Origin: Saprospiraceae bacterium
Lineage (GTDB): Bacteria; Bacteroidota; Bacteroidia; Chitinophagales; Saprospiraceae
Length of the DNA: 64,000 nt
Assembly (NCBI GenBank): GCA_028282725.1
Contig: JANQHF010000054.1
Span: forward strand, 62,001 to 126,000
Direction: 5' to 3'
Every line of letters begins with the position of its first letter. The first letter of the stretch is position 1. Under the pieces are notes generated by a model. That model worked only from the letters and a program-made list of their open reading frames with translations, did not search any database and was not told the DNA's origin. The position numbers were made by a program, and so were the translations under genes. Positions 52,409 through 60,914 of this stretch are shown here, piece by piece.

Positions 52409-53742
52409 AGCTTTATCAGTTCATCACAGGTCACTCGTGACTGTTCTCCGTTTTCCATATTCCTTACGGTAAGACAATTGTTGACCCGCTCTTCTTCTCC
52501 AATGATGATTGCAAATGGATAGTTGCCCTGGTGCGCATATTTCATTTGCTTTTTAAACTTGGCAGGTTCGGGATACTGATCAATGGAAAAACCGGACTTT
52601 CTCAGTTTGGCCGCCTGGACAAAACCGTACTTATGAGATTCATTATCCATTGCCAGGACAATAGCCCTGCTTTGCATCAATTTGCTTTTAGGAAATAGAT
52701 CCTGCGCACTCATGATATCATAAATACGTTCGGCCCCGAATGAAATGCCAACCCCTGAAACTCCTTTTAGTCCAAATACCCCGGTCAGGTCATCATACCT
52801 GCCTCCTCCAGCAATACTTCCCATCTCGAAGTCCTTTGCCTTCACTTCAAAAATGCAACCTGTATAATAACTAAGTCCGCGTGCCAGGCTTCCATCGAAA
52901 ACCACATCGTTCGAATGGCCTATCAGGTCAAGATAGTTGTGAAATTCCTGTAATTCTGCCACACCTTGCTGACCGACTTCACTGTTTTTTAATGCTTGAT
53001 TTAACTTTGATAAAGACTCAGTTGAAAGTAGCTCAATTGCATTCCGGACGGTGCTTTCCGCAACTCCTATTGCTTTCAATTCTTCTATGACTTTCTCTTC
53101 GCCAATTTTGTCCAGCTTATCAATCGCTACTGTGAATTCAGTGAATTGTTCATTAAGTCCACAGACTTCAGCAATACCCATGAGCACCTTTCGGTTGTTG
53201 ACTTTTATAATAACCGGGATATTCAAAGCTTTGAAGACCTCGTCGGTCAGTCCTACGAGTTCGGCTTCACACATAAGGCCGGGCGTCCCCACGATATCTG
53301 CGTCACACTGTATGAATTCCTGGTACCTGCCTTTTTGGGGCCGATCTGCTCTCCATACGGGTTCGATGGCATAGCGCCTGAACGGCAGTTGGAGTTCATT
53401 GCGGTGCATGACCACATATCTTGCAAATGGAACTGTCAGGTCATAGCGCAATCCTCTTTTTGAGATGCTGGAAGTCAGCCTTGCAGAATCCCTTTCTTCG
53501 ATAGCCTCCTGATCCGCCTTGGCCAGGTAGTCTCCATTATTCAAAATTTTGAATAACAATTGGTCGCCTTCATCACCATATTTACCGGTAAGGGTAGACA
53601 GGTTCTCCATCACAGGAGTAGAAATGCCTTTGTATCCATATTTGATGAAGATGGATCTGATGGTATTAAAAATGTAATCTCTCTGGGCCACCTGGAGGGG
53701 AAGAAAATCCCTGGTGCCCTTGGGAATTCCGGGTTTGCTCAT
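52393..53742 (-). CDS. hisS: Histidyl-tRNA synthetase
   Basis: A 449-residue class II synthetase. The N-terminal KGTRDFLPLQ (about 8-17) and motif 2 region around RRYAIEPVWRADRPQKGRY (about 121-139) are diagnostic. The histidine-specific sequences are RGLSYYTGCIFEV (about 284-296) and GVGISFGAERIY (about 330-341), with the class II core between them. The C-terminal anticodon-binding domain spans about 355-449. It charges tRNA(His). It lies between pheS (10 bases upstream) and gatA in a reverse-strand translation operon. Confidence 0.97.
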   Translation of the reverse strand: MSKPGIPKGTRDFLPLQVAQRDYIFNTIRSIFIKYGYKGISTPVMENLSTLTGKYGDEGDQLLFKILNNGDYLAKADQEAIEERDSARLTSSISKRGLRYDLTVPFARYVVMHRNELQLPFRRYAIEPVWRADRPQKGRYQEFIQCDADIVGTPGLMCEAELVGLTDEVFKALNIPVIIKVNNRKVLMGIAEVCGLNEQFTEFTVAIDKLDKIGEEKVIEELKAIGVAESTVRNAIELLSTESLSKLNQALKNSEVGQQGVAELQEFHNYLDLIGHSNDVVFDGSLARGLSYYTGCIFEVKAKDFEMGSIAGGGRYDDLTGVFGLKGVSGVGISFGAERIYDIMSAQDLFPKSKLMQSRAIVLAMDNESHKYGFVQAAKLRKSGFSIDQYPEPAKFKKQMKYAHQGNYPFAIIIGEEERVNNCLTVRNMENGEQSRVTCDELIKLWKSS

Positions 53743-53752
53743 TCAATCAAGT

Positions 53753-54790
53753 TCACAGTACTGACCTAAATTGACTCAGGAAGCGATTGTCATTTTCAAA
53801 GAATAATCGGATATCACTGATATTGTATTTCTGCATGGCCGAACGCTCTATGCCGATACCGAATGCATACCCCGTATAGATTTCAGAATCGATTCCACAA
53901 TTCTCAAGAACATTGGGATCAACCATGCCACATCCCAATACTTCGAGCCAGCCCGTGCCCTTGGTCAACCGCCTGGTGACTTCTGTGTCCGTACCTAACC
54001 ATGCATCCATCTCAGCGCTGGGTTCTGTAAAAGGGAAGAAACTCGGACGTAGTCGAATCTTGGTTTCAGGACCATACATTTCCCGTGCGAAGTACAGCAG
54101 TGTCTGTTTCATATCTGCAAAGGACACACCTTTATCCACGTACAATCCTTCTACCTGGTGAAATTGACAATGAGATCGGGCGGATACGGTTTCATTCCGA
54201 AAGACTCTTCCGGGTGCAATGATTCTAATCGGGGGCTTTTGAGATGTCATTACACGTGCCTGTACAGAACTGGTATGGGTACGAAGCAACATTTTATCGG
54301 AGCCCTGCAAATAAAATGTATCCTGCATGTCCCTTGCCGGATGGTGTTCCGGAGTATTCATGGCTGTAAAATTGTGCCAATCATCTTCTATCTCCCTGTC
54401 CTCGGCTACGGTGAATCCTATTCTTTGAAAGATCTCGATCATTTCATTCATAACGATTGAGACCGGATGCCGGGCACCTATTTCGTAAGGACCGGCAGGA
54501 AGGGTCAGATCGATACCTGAAGACTCTACTTCATGACCATTACTGCTGAGACTTTCCAGACAAACGTTGTACTTGTTCCTGGCGGCTTGCTTTAATTCAT
54601 TCAATTTTTGGCCAAAGGCCTTCTTTTCACTATCGGGCACTTGCCTGATTTCGGCAAAAAGTGGCTTGATAATGTTTTTTGTGCCCAGAAACCTGATCCT
54701 GAAAGTTTCTAATTCCTCATTCGTTGCAGGTTGTGCACTTTCTATCTCGTTTAAGAGATCGCTTACTTTCCCAAATACTTGGTCTGACAT
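53753..54790 (-). CDS. pheS: Phenylalanyl-tRNA synthetase alpha subunit
   Basis: A 345-residue class II synthetase subunit. The ATG at 54790 starts the N-terminal coiled coil (SDQVFGKVSDLLNEIESAQP); upstream codons are not conserved. The catalytic domain has HNFTAMNTPEHHPARDMQDT (about 157-176), LLRTHTSSVQARVM, FPFTEPSAEMDAW and the closing YAFGIGIERSAMQKY. It forms an alpha2-beta2 enzyme with PheT, which is not encoded here. Its length suits the family. It is the first gene of the pheS-hisS-gatA run. Confidence 0.97.
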   Translation of the reverse strand: MSDQVFGKVSDLLNEIESAQPATNEELETFRIRFLGTKNIIKPLFAEIRQVPDSEKKAFGQKLNELKQAARNKYNVCLESLSSNGHEVESSGIDLTLPAGPYEIGARHPVSIVMNEMIEIFQRIGFTVAEDREIEDDWHNFTAMNTPEHHPARDMQDTFYLQGSDKMLLRTHTSSVQARVMTSQKPPIRIIAPGRVFRNETVSARSHCQFHQVEGLYVDKGVSFADMKQTLLYFAREMYGPETKIRLRPSFFPFTEPSAEMDAWLGTDTEVTRRLTKGTGWLEVLGCGMVDPNVLENCGIDSEIYTGYAFGIGIERSAMQKYNISDIRLFFENDNRFLSQFRSVL

Positions 54791-54887
54791 TTTACCATTG
54801 TTCTTGTGCAAAGGTAATCCTTGTCTGTCAATCAATCATAATTCACATTCGAAGCAAAGCATTGCTACATTTGAAGTTGTGAAAGCA

Positions 54888-56105
54888 ATGATGATTCGAC
54901 ATGAGGAAGGGATTGTAACATTTCTGACCGGATTGGCTCTGGTCGGAATCTTCTTCTCAACCTTCATCACCACCCTGTGTCTTTTGAGCCTGACAGTTAT
55001 GGGGTTTTGCCATTTCAGTCTGGAGAAATTGAGAAGAATCCATTTTGATGGGAAGACTATTCCGTTCCTCCTCATTTTTATCGGCGTCCTCATAGGCTAC
55101 TTTTATTCAAGCAATGAGGAAGCGGGCCTGACGGCAGTACGGGTGAAACTTCCCTTTTTGTTCTTACCGTTGAGCTTTTATTTCCTTCCTTCTTTTCGAA
55201 CCAGGACAGTTGTTTCGATACATATCTGGCTGGTTGCTGCTACCGCAATTGTGGCCATTCCAGTAGGCATCAATGCTTTGTTACACTACGACCAGATGTT
55301 GGACCTGATCAGCAAAGGCCAACCGATTCCCACACCGATCGAACATGTCAAGTACAGCATGTTCAATGCATACGCGGCAATTTCGGGAATTACCATTCTG
55401 ATATTTGAAAAAAGGAAGTGGGTCAGCCTGGAATATGTCCTGATGGGTTTTGCTATTGCGGTGATCGTCATATTGATGCACATTTTGACTGTCCGAACGG
55501 GCTTGGTTATATTCTATATTTCCCTAGTCTCAATCGTTCTTTTCTCCGCCTGGAAACAACGTTCCGTGAAGATTCTTTTGAAATGGGGAAGTGTCTTACT
55601 TGTACTGGCTCTTATGATGTATTTGTTTGTTCCGAGTATTCGGCAAAAGATCGGCTATATGCTCTATGACTGGCAACGGAATGAGTTGCAGTACTCAGAC
55701 AGCCAGCGCATGGCAACAGCCCGGGCTGCAGTCGACATCTGGAAGCAGTCCAATCCATTCATCGGAATAGGATACGGAGATGTAAAAGACGAAATCAATA
55801 CCTATTTCAAAGACAATTATGACCGGGAAATGCTTCTGTTACCGCACAACCAGTTTCTGCTTGTATTGACGGGAACCGGTATACTTGGCCTCATCCTGTT
55901 TGTCATTGGATTTTATTGGCCTCTTTGGGCATCAAAATCATCAGATTTAAATGGACTTTTGCTCTTTCTTTTATACGAGAATTACTCCCTGTCCTTCCTG
56001 GTAGAGAATAGTCTGGAAAGATCGATTAGTGTAGCCTTCTTTTTGTTATTTACCCTGGTACTCGTGAAGGCAAAGAAGAGTGATAACAGTCGGGTCAAAC
56101 TATAA
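54888..56105 (+). CDS. O-antigen ligase family membrane protein
   Basis: A 405-residue polytopic inner membrane protein with about ten hydrophobic helices. The start is one of two adjacent ATGs at 54888; longer frames upstream run antisense through pheS and are not coding. The large loop before the last helices carries QYSDSQRMATARAAVDIWKQ and the conserved FIGIGYGDVKDE, followed by LLPHNQFLLVLTGTGILGLI (about 318-337). That PHN motif is typical of the Wzy_C/WaaL superfamily, which ligates or polymerises surface glycans on undecaprenyl lipid carriers. No other glycan genes are adjacent. The 3' end overlaps rpoN by six bases. Confidence 0.82.
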   Translation: MMIRHEEGIVTFLTGLALVGIFFSTFITTLCLLSLTVMGFCHFSLEKLRRIHFDGKTIPFLLIFIGVLIGYFYSSNEEAGLTAVRVKLPFLFLPLSFYFLPSFRTRTVVSIHIWLVAATAIVAIPVGINALLHYDQMLDLISKGQPIPTPIEHVKYSMFNAYAAISGITILIFEKRKWVSLEYVLMGFAIAVIVILMHILTVRTGLVIFYISLVSIVLFSAWKQRSVKILLKWGSVLLVLALMMYLFVPSIRQKIGYMLYDWQRNELQYSDSQRMATARAAVDIWKQSNPFIGIGYGDVKDEINTYFKDNYDREMLLLPHNQFLLVLTGTGILGLILFVIGFYWPLWASKSSDLNGLLLFLLYENYSLSFLVENSLERSISVAFFLLFTLVLVKAKKSDNSRVKL

Positions 56106-57599
56106 TTCCTTTCGCAGTCGGGCAACGGGAATATTCAGTTGTTCCCGGTATTTTGCGACTGTCCTTCGTGCAATATTGTAGCCCTTCTTCTGAAGCATGT
56201 CCTTCAATCTCTCATCCGAAAGAGGTTTTCTCTTGTCCTCCGCTTTGATGATATCATTGAGGATGTTCTTTACTTCCAGGGTGGATACTTCATCACCATC
56301 GGCAGTTTGTATGGATTCGGAGAAAAAGTTTTTCAATCGTTTGGTGCCAAATTCAGTCTGAACAAATTTGCTGTTGGCGACCCTTGAGACTGTAGATATG
56401 TCCAGGCCGGTGACTTCTGCAATGTCCTTCAGGATCATGGGTCGGATACGACGTTCATCTCCGGTGAGAAAGTAATCCTTCTGATATTGCATGATGGTGT
56501 ACATCGTATTGTACAATGTATCCTGTCGTTGCTTGATCGCATCGATAAACCACTTGGCGCTATCAATTTTCTGTTTGATGAACATGACGGCCTCTTTTTC
56601 CTGTTTAGTCGTTTTCCTTCCCTGTGTAGACTCATTAAATCCTTTGAGCACGTCGACGTAGTGGTCGCTTATTCTTAGATCGGGGGCGTTTTTGTTATTC
56701 AGGCTGAGTTCAAGATCTCCGTCTTTATTGGTAATGATGAAGTCGGGCACAATGTATTGGTTGACTTCACCTCTTCCATTGTTTTCGTTTCCGGCAAAAG
56801 CACTGGCCGGCTTTGGGTTGAGTTTGAGAATTTCATCTATTGCTTCCTTCAACTCACTGTCAGAAAGAGAAAGTGAGCGCTTCATTCTTTCGTAATGCTT
56901 CTTGGAAAACTCCTGGAAATATTTATTCAGAATTTTCAATCCTAATTCCTTGGCGCGTGTCCTCCGGGGATCATCTTCCTTGTTGATTCGATCTGTCAAC
57001 TGGATGACGAGCGATTCCTGCAGATCCCTGGCCCCGATTCCAACTGGCTCCATTTTTTGCACTCTTTCAAGGATGCGTTCAACATCGTACAAGGTAGTGT
57101 CCACATTCCGGGTAAAAGATAAATCATCGACCATCGCCTCCAGGTCACGACGCAGGTATCCGTCCTCATCGATGCTACCCACGATCTGTTCTGCAATGAT
57201 ACGATCCAACGGGCCGGAAAATTCCATCATACCCAACTGGCGAACGAGGTGTTCGTGAAAACTATTGGCCACACTAATGGGCGCATTTTTGACGTCCTCT
57301 GTGCTATAAATATCTCCCTTTAGCTTGTAGGAGATCGGATCGTCTTCGATATATTCTTTTAAATAGTCATCCAGTTCAAAAGCATCATCCTCTGCCGGGT
57401 CCTTATCGTTAATCTGTTCATCCTGCATGTCAAAGACCTCATTGTAATCTTCATTTTCCTCAAGAGCGGGATTGGATTCCAATTCCTCTTTGATTCGCTG
57501 GTCAAGAGTTGCGGTTGGAATCTGCAATAACTTCATCAGCTGTATCTGCTGGGGAGACAGCTTTTGAACCATTTTCTGAGATAAGGTCTGCTTGAGCAT
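56100..57599 (-). CDS. rpoN: RNA polymerase sigma-54 factor
   Basis: A 499-residue sigma-54. The glutamine- and leucine-rich activator-interacting region opens the protein (LSQKMVQKLSPQQIQLMKLL). An acidic segment (about 45-90) follows. The core-binding domain includes EPVGIGARDLQESLVIQLTD (about 194-213) and MRPMILKD-like stretches (seen as RIRPMILKDIAEVTGLDIST). The RpoN box at the C-terminus is ARRTVAKYRE (about 477-486), which recognises the -24 element. It directs genes that need an enhancer-binding ATPase; none is encoded nearby. Confidence 0.97.
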   Translation of the reverse strand: MLKQTLSQKMVQKLSPQQIQLMKLLQIPTATLDQRIKEELESNPALEENEDYNEVFDMQDEQINDKDPAEDDAFELDDYLKEYIEDDPISYKLKGDIYSTEDVKNAPISVANSFHEHLVRQLGMMEFSGPLDRIIAEQIVGSIDEDGYLRRDLEAMVDDLSFTRNVDTTLYDVERILERVQKMEPVGIGARDLQESLVIQLTDRINKEDDPRRTRAKELGLKILNKYFQEFSKKHYERMKRSLSLSDSELKEAIDEILKLNPKPASAFAGNENNGRGEVNQYIVPDFIITNKDGDLELSLNNKNAPDLRISDHYVDVLKGFNESTQGRKTTKQEKEAVMFIKQKIDSAKWFIDAIKQRQDTLYNTMYTIMQYQKDYFLTGDERRIRPMILKDIAEVTGLDISTVSRVANSKFVQTEFGTKRLKNFFSESIQTADGDEVSTLEVKNILNDIIKAEDKRKPLSDERLKDMLQKKGYNIARRTVAKYREQLNIPVARLRKEL

Positions 57600-57727
57600 G
57601 TAATTTACACGTTGTCATACATCTCGTACAATGTATGGATTATAGAAAACATTTTTGTCTTACATTCAGTTCGAAGTCGGACGTGTTTCTCAGGTGGGAT
57701 TTTTGATCAAAATAAACATATTATTCA

Positions 57728-57761
57728 CAAATGTAATATATTATAAATTGACTATAAACAA
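57728..57761 (-). promoter_or_regulatory. Candidate promoter for rpoN
   Basis: On the reverse strand TACATTTG (57728-57735) matches TAnnTTTG, with TTG (57759-57761) 23 bases farther upstream. This is at the upper limit of Bacteroidota spacing. Transcription would start about 125 bases before rpoN. Confidence 0.4.
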
Positions 57762-57764
57762 ATT

Positions 57765-59546
57765 ATGTGCCAAAATATCAATTCCAGGGTAAATGCCATC
57801 CAGGAAGCCTTAACAAAACATTCATATCAGGCCATCGTCATACCCAGCTCTGACCCCCACCAAAGCGAGTATTTACCAGATCATTGGAAGATCCGTGAAT
57901 GGATATGCGGATTTACAGGTTCGGCCGGTACTGTGGTCATTACGACTGATGAAGCAGGATTGTGGACAGATTCGAGATACTATTTGCAGGCGGAAGAGCA
58001 ATTAAGTGGTACCGGTATAACACTCTTCAGGGCAGGGGAGAAGGATGTGCCCTCAACAGACAAGTATTTACAACAAATGCTACCAGAAGGATCTACAGTT
58101 GTGATGAATTCGTGGCAGTGGAGTCAACAGGCGAAGATCAGGTATCAGGAGGCTTTTTCTGAAAAAAATATTGCAATCAATGATCAATTACGGATAGCAG
58201 AGGAAATTTGGGATCAGGACGGACGTCCGGAACTGCCCGCACAGGCCGTTTTCATTCATCCGGAAGAATATGCTGTCCGCAATGTGGATGAAAAACTTGT
58301 CTCGATTCGGAGTGAAATCAAGAAACTTGGGGCGACGGCTCACCTGATCACCACCTTGGATGATATTGCATGGACGCTCAATTTGCGTGGTTATGATGTA
58401 GAGTTCAACCCCGTTTTTCTAAGCTATCTCATCATACGGGAGAAGGAGGCCATCCTGTTTATTGATGATCGTAAAGTCACTCCTGAAGTACGCCAACATT
58501 TGGATCGCTTTGATATACGAACCGATCATTATGAAGCCACAGGAAGTTATCTTTCATCATGTACGGAGAAAATCCTTGTGAATGATGAGGATTGCAACGC
58601 ACAGATATTTGGAATCATTCCCGAAGAATCTGTGATCACAGGTCCAACGCCGTCACGATTGCTCAAAGCATGTAAGACCGGTCATGAGATCCGGCATATT
58701 GAAAACGCAATGATAAAGGACGGAATCGCTTTGGCCAAGGCATTTTATTCATTGTTTCAACGCTTGCATTCCGACCCTTTGTCAGAAGCAGAATTTGCAG
58801 CATTGATTGCCGAGAAAAGAAGTGAGCAGGAGGGCTATTATGGCGAAAGTTTTCCGGCTATAGTGGGCTACCAGGCCAATGGGGCGATTGTACATTATCG
58901 ACCGGAAGAAGGTTCGTCAAAGAAGATCCTTCCCGAGGGATTGTTGCTTTGTGACAGCGGTGGTCAATACATGGACGGGACTACGGATATTACCCGGACT
59001 ATGGCTGTCGGTCCGGTCTCACAAGAGCAGCGTGAATCCTATACCCGCGTATTAAAAGGACATATTGCCATCGACCAGGCTATATTCCCGGAAGGTACTA
59101 CCGGGGGAATGCTGGACATCCTGGCAAGACAATTCCTGTGGAAGTCAGGTCAGAATTTTGGGCATGGAACAGGCCATGGAGTGGGTTATTTTTTAAATGT
59201 CCATGAACCACCACAGGGCATCAGTCCCGGGCCTGGAAATCGTGCCACAACCGCCTTTCAACCGGGAATGCTAACCTCCAACGAACCGGGTTATTACGAA
59301 GACGGATCCTATGGCATCCGGATCGAAAACCTGATCGTGACTGAAAAAAGCAAACATGAGGGCTATCTGAAACATCGACACTTGACCTTGTTCCCGATTG
59401 ACACATCCCTGATTGTCGATCATATGATGACGCGAGGAGAAGTCAAATGGATCAATAATTACCATGAGTTGGTCGCGTCCAAAATAGTTCCACACCTGGA
59501 GGGACATGTAAAAAAATGGATGGAACAACATTGCCGCCCAATTTAG
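57765..59546 (+). CDS. Aminopeptidase P family protein (Xaa-Pro aminopeptidase)
   Basis: A 593-residue M24-family metallopeptidase of the long XPNPEP1-like type. Two creatinase N-terminal domains come first (about 1-300; IVIPSSDPHQSEYLPDHWKI and WICGFTGSAGTVVI). The pita-bread catalytic domain follows. Its metal ligands are seen in CDSGGQYMDGTTDITRTM (two aspartates, about 397 and 408), GHGTGHGVGYFLNVHE (histidine, about 467), SNEPGYYEDGSYGIRIENL (glutamates, about 506 and 519). It removes N-terminal residues before proline, in the cytoplasm since no signal is present. The long form with a short C-terminal extension is normal for Bacteroidota. Confidence 0.95.
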   Translation: MCQNINSRVNAIQEALTKHSYQAIVIPSSDPHQSEYLPDHWKIREWICGFTGSAGTVVITTDEAGLWTDSRYYLQAEEQLSGTGITLFRAGEKDVPSTDKYLQQMLPEGSTVVMNSWQWSQQAKIRYQEAFSEKNIAINDQLRIAEEIWDQDGRPELPAQAVFIHPEEYAVRNVDEKLVSIRSEIKKLGATAHLITTLDDIAWTLNLRGYDVEFNPVFLSYLIIREKEAILFIDDRKVTPEVRQHLDRFDIRTDHYEATGSYLSSCTEKILVNDEDCNAQIFGIIPEESVITGPTPSRLLKACKTGHEIRHIENAMIKDGIALAKAFYSLFQRLHSDPLSEAEFAALIAEKRSEQEGYYGESFPAIVGYQANGAIVHYRPEEGSSKKILPEGLLLCDSGGQYMDGTTDITRTMAVGPVSQEQRESYTRVLKGHIAIDQAIFPEGTTGGMLDILARQFLWKSGQNFGHGTGHGVGYFLNVHEPPQGISPGPGNRATTAFQPGMLTSNEPGYYEDGSYGIRIENLIVTEKSKHEGYLKHRHLTLFPIDTSLIVDHMMTRGEVKWINNYHELVASKIVPHLEGHVKKWMEQHCRPI

Positions 59547-59635
59547 ATTGAGTTTATCTTCAGAAAACCATATTCCGGCATTCGGTGTTCAGGAAGAAAA
59601 CCGTTTCTTTGCAGCGAATTTAAAGCAGACCGTTC

Positions 59636-59770
59636 ATGTCACACGGACCAGAAGAAATAAACTACGATAAGAAAGGAGGTTGTATGGCTTGGGGCTTTGT
59701 TTACCTTGCCTTATTTATCATACTGTTGATCTGGATTTACAACCTCAATTTCCAGGGCATTCCGTCATAG
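59636..59770 (+). CDS. Small single-pass membrane protein, 44 residues
   Basis: A short frame encodes a polar N-terminus (SHGPEEINYDKKGGC) and one hydrophobic helix, AWGFVYLALFIILLIWIY, then LNFQGIPS. A second ATG at 59684 lies just after AAAGGAGG, an unusually good Shine-Dalgarno sequence for this lineage, so a 28-residue form is possible. No homologue comes to mind. The surrounding 323-base gap between the aminopeptidase P gene and pth holds no other gene. Confidence 0.5.
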   Translation: MSHGPEEINYDKKGGCMAWGFVYLALFIILLIWIYNLNFQGIPS

Positions 59771-59869
59771 CAAATATTTGTGACCTCTCTTCCGGGTCAT
59801 AGCAAATAGTATCTGTAGCATTAGAGTCTTTATATTAACCGATCGAATCCGGAACAAAAATGCCGTAGA

Positions 59870-60475
59870 ATGTGGTTGTTTAATCTGTTCAGAAAAAAAG
59901 AAAAAGTAGATCCTGAAATGAAATTTTTAATTACTGGTCTCGGTAACATCGGATCTGAGTATGAAAATACCCGGCACAATATCGGCTTTGATATCGTGAA
60001 TCACCTGGCTTCTATGAAGGATGCTACTTTTAAAGCCGGGACCCAGGGTTCCATTGCCAAAATCAAACATAAGGGTCGGACATTGGTATTGTTGAAACCC
60101 AGTACCTATATGAATCGAAGTGGCAAGGCCATCCGGTACTGGCTGCAAAAAGAAAAGATTAAAAGTGAAAATCTCCTTGTCATTGTAGATGATCTGAATA
60201 TCGAATTCGGAAGGACAAGATTGAGAGGGAAAGGCAGTGATGGGGGACACAATGGCCTCAAGGACATCATCCAGATGATCGGATCAAATTTCGCCCGATT
60301 GCGCATGGGTATAGGAGATGATTTCAGGAAAGGGCAACAGGTGGATTATGTTTTGGGAAAATGGAGTGCCGAACAAAAAGAACTTCTTCCCGGTTTGATA
60401 AAGAGGGGTGGAAATATTGCCCTGAGCTTTGTCTCCATTGGTCTGGGACATACGATGACGAAGTATAATAATTAA
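59870..60475 (+). CDS. pth: Peptidyl-tRNA hydrolase
   Basis: A 201-residue enzyme that releases peptides from stalled peptidyl-tRNA. Family motifs are FLITGLGNIGSEYENTRHNI (about 19-38, catalytic histidine in TRHNIGF), LLKPSTYMNRSG (about 73-84), VIVDDLNIEFG with the catalytic aspartate, and GSDGGHNGLKDII. The N-terminal 16 residues (WLFNLFRKKEKVDPE) precede the usual Pth start at 59918; Bacteroidota Pth proteins often carry a similar extension, so the longer start is kept. A strong hairpin immediately follows the gene. Confidence 0.95.
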   Translation: MWLFNLFRKKEKVDPEMKFLITGLGNIGSEYENTRHNIGFDIVNHLASMKDATFKAGTQGSIAKIKHKGRTLVLLKPSTYMNRSGKAIRYWLQKEKIKSENLLVIVDDLNIEFGRTRLRGKGSDGGHNGLKDIIQMIGSNFARLRMGIGDDFRKGQQVDYVLGKWSAEQKELLPGLIKRGGNIALSFVSIGLGHTMTKYNN

Positions 60476-60499
60476 AATGATCCGCCAGGATCATTTTAA
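60472..60499 (+). terminator. Terminator after pth
   Basis: Twelve-base arms, TTAAAATGATCC and GGATCATTTTAA, form a perfect stem around GCCA. The stem starts within the pth stop codon region. The 3' arm ends in TTTT and works as the U tract, so it may act in both directions. Confidence 0.7.
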
Positions 60500-60638
60500 G
60501 TCTTTGGTTATGGGTCTTTGGTTTGGACCAAATTAGAAAATTGGGTGAACGTATCACTTGTCTTTAAGTCAGGTGATGGCTTGAGCATGGGTAGTTGATC
60601 ATCAATGATATCCCGTTCAGGATTGCATGCTTCGCATT

Positions 60639-60830
60639 TACCCCGGCTACTGATATTTCGCCCCTACAGGGCTTTTGATAATAAGTTCAAGAGTTTGAAT
60701 CAACCCCCTGAATTCCCCATTCGGCAAGCTCATGACAACGCCTCCTAAGGGGGATATTGTCTAATTGTCTTGCTCAATATTATTTACGAGAAATTTTCCA
60801 ATGTACCCCTTGAGGGGGTTGGGGGTGGAA
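60639..60830. repeat. Degenerate REP-like intergenic repeat elements
   Basis: Within a 439-base gap are several short hairpin-type motifs: CCCCGGCTACTGATATTTCG followed by the stem GCCC-CTACA-GGGC (60660-60672), a decayed CCTAAGGGGG segment near 60744, and the stem CCCCTTGAGGGG (60806-60817) followed by TTGGGGGTGG. From memory, motifs of these two kinds are scattered between genes in many Bacteroidota. No gene was found in the gap, and two clear terminators bound it. Confidence 0.45.
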
Positions 60831-60858
60831 AATAGGGTAGTCAATAAAGAGCATTAAA

Positions 60859-60893
60859 AAAGGTCATTTGGGAATAAAATCCAAATGACCTTT
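60859..60893 (-). terminator. Terminator after the PDZ gene
   Basis: Thirteen-base arms AAAGGTCATTTGG (60859-60871) and CCAAATGACCTTT (60881-60893) form a perfect stem with a nine-base loop. The reverse strand continues into a T run (60855-60861 reads TAAAAAA on the forward strand). It terminates the reverse-strand PDZ gene that stops at 60915, and also blocks read-through from the left. Confidence 0.85.
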
Positions 60894-60914
60894 CTATCAT
60901 CAATAAAGATTGTT

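Noticed and set aside
54567-54887. N-terminal extension of the O-antigen ligase-like gene
   Set aside because: These codons run antisense through pheS, whose protein sequence is conserved there.
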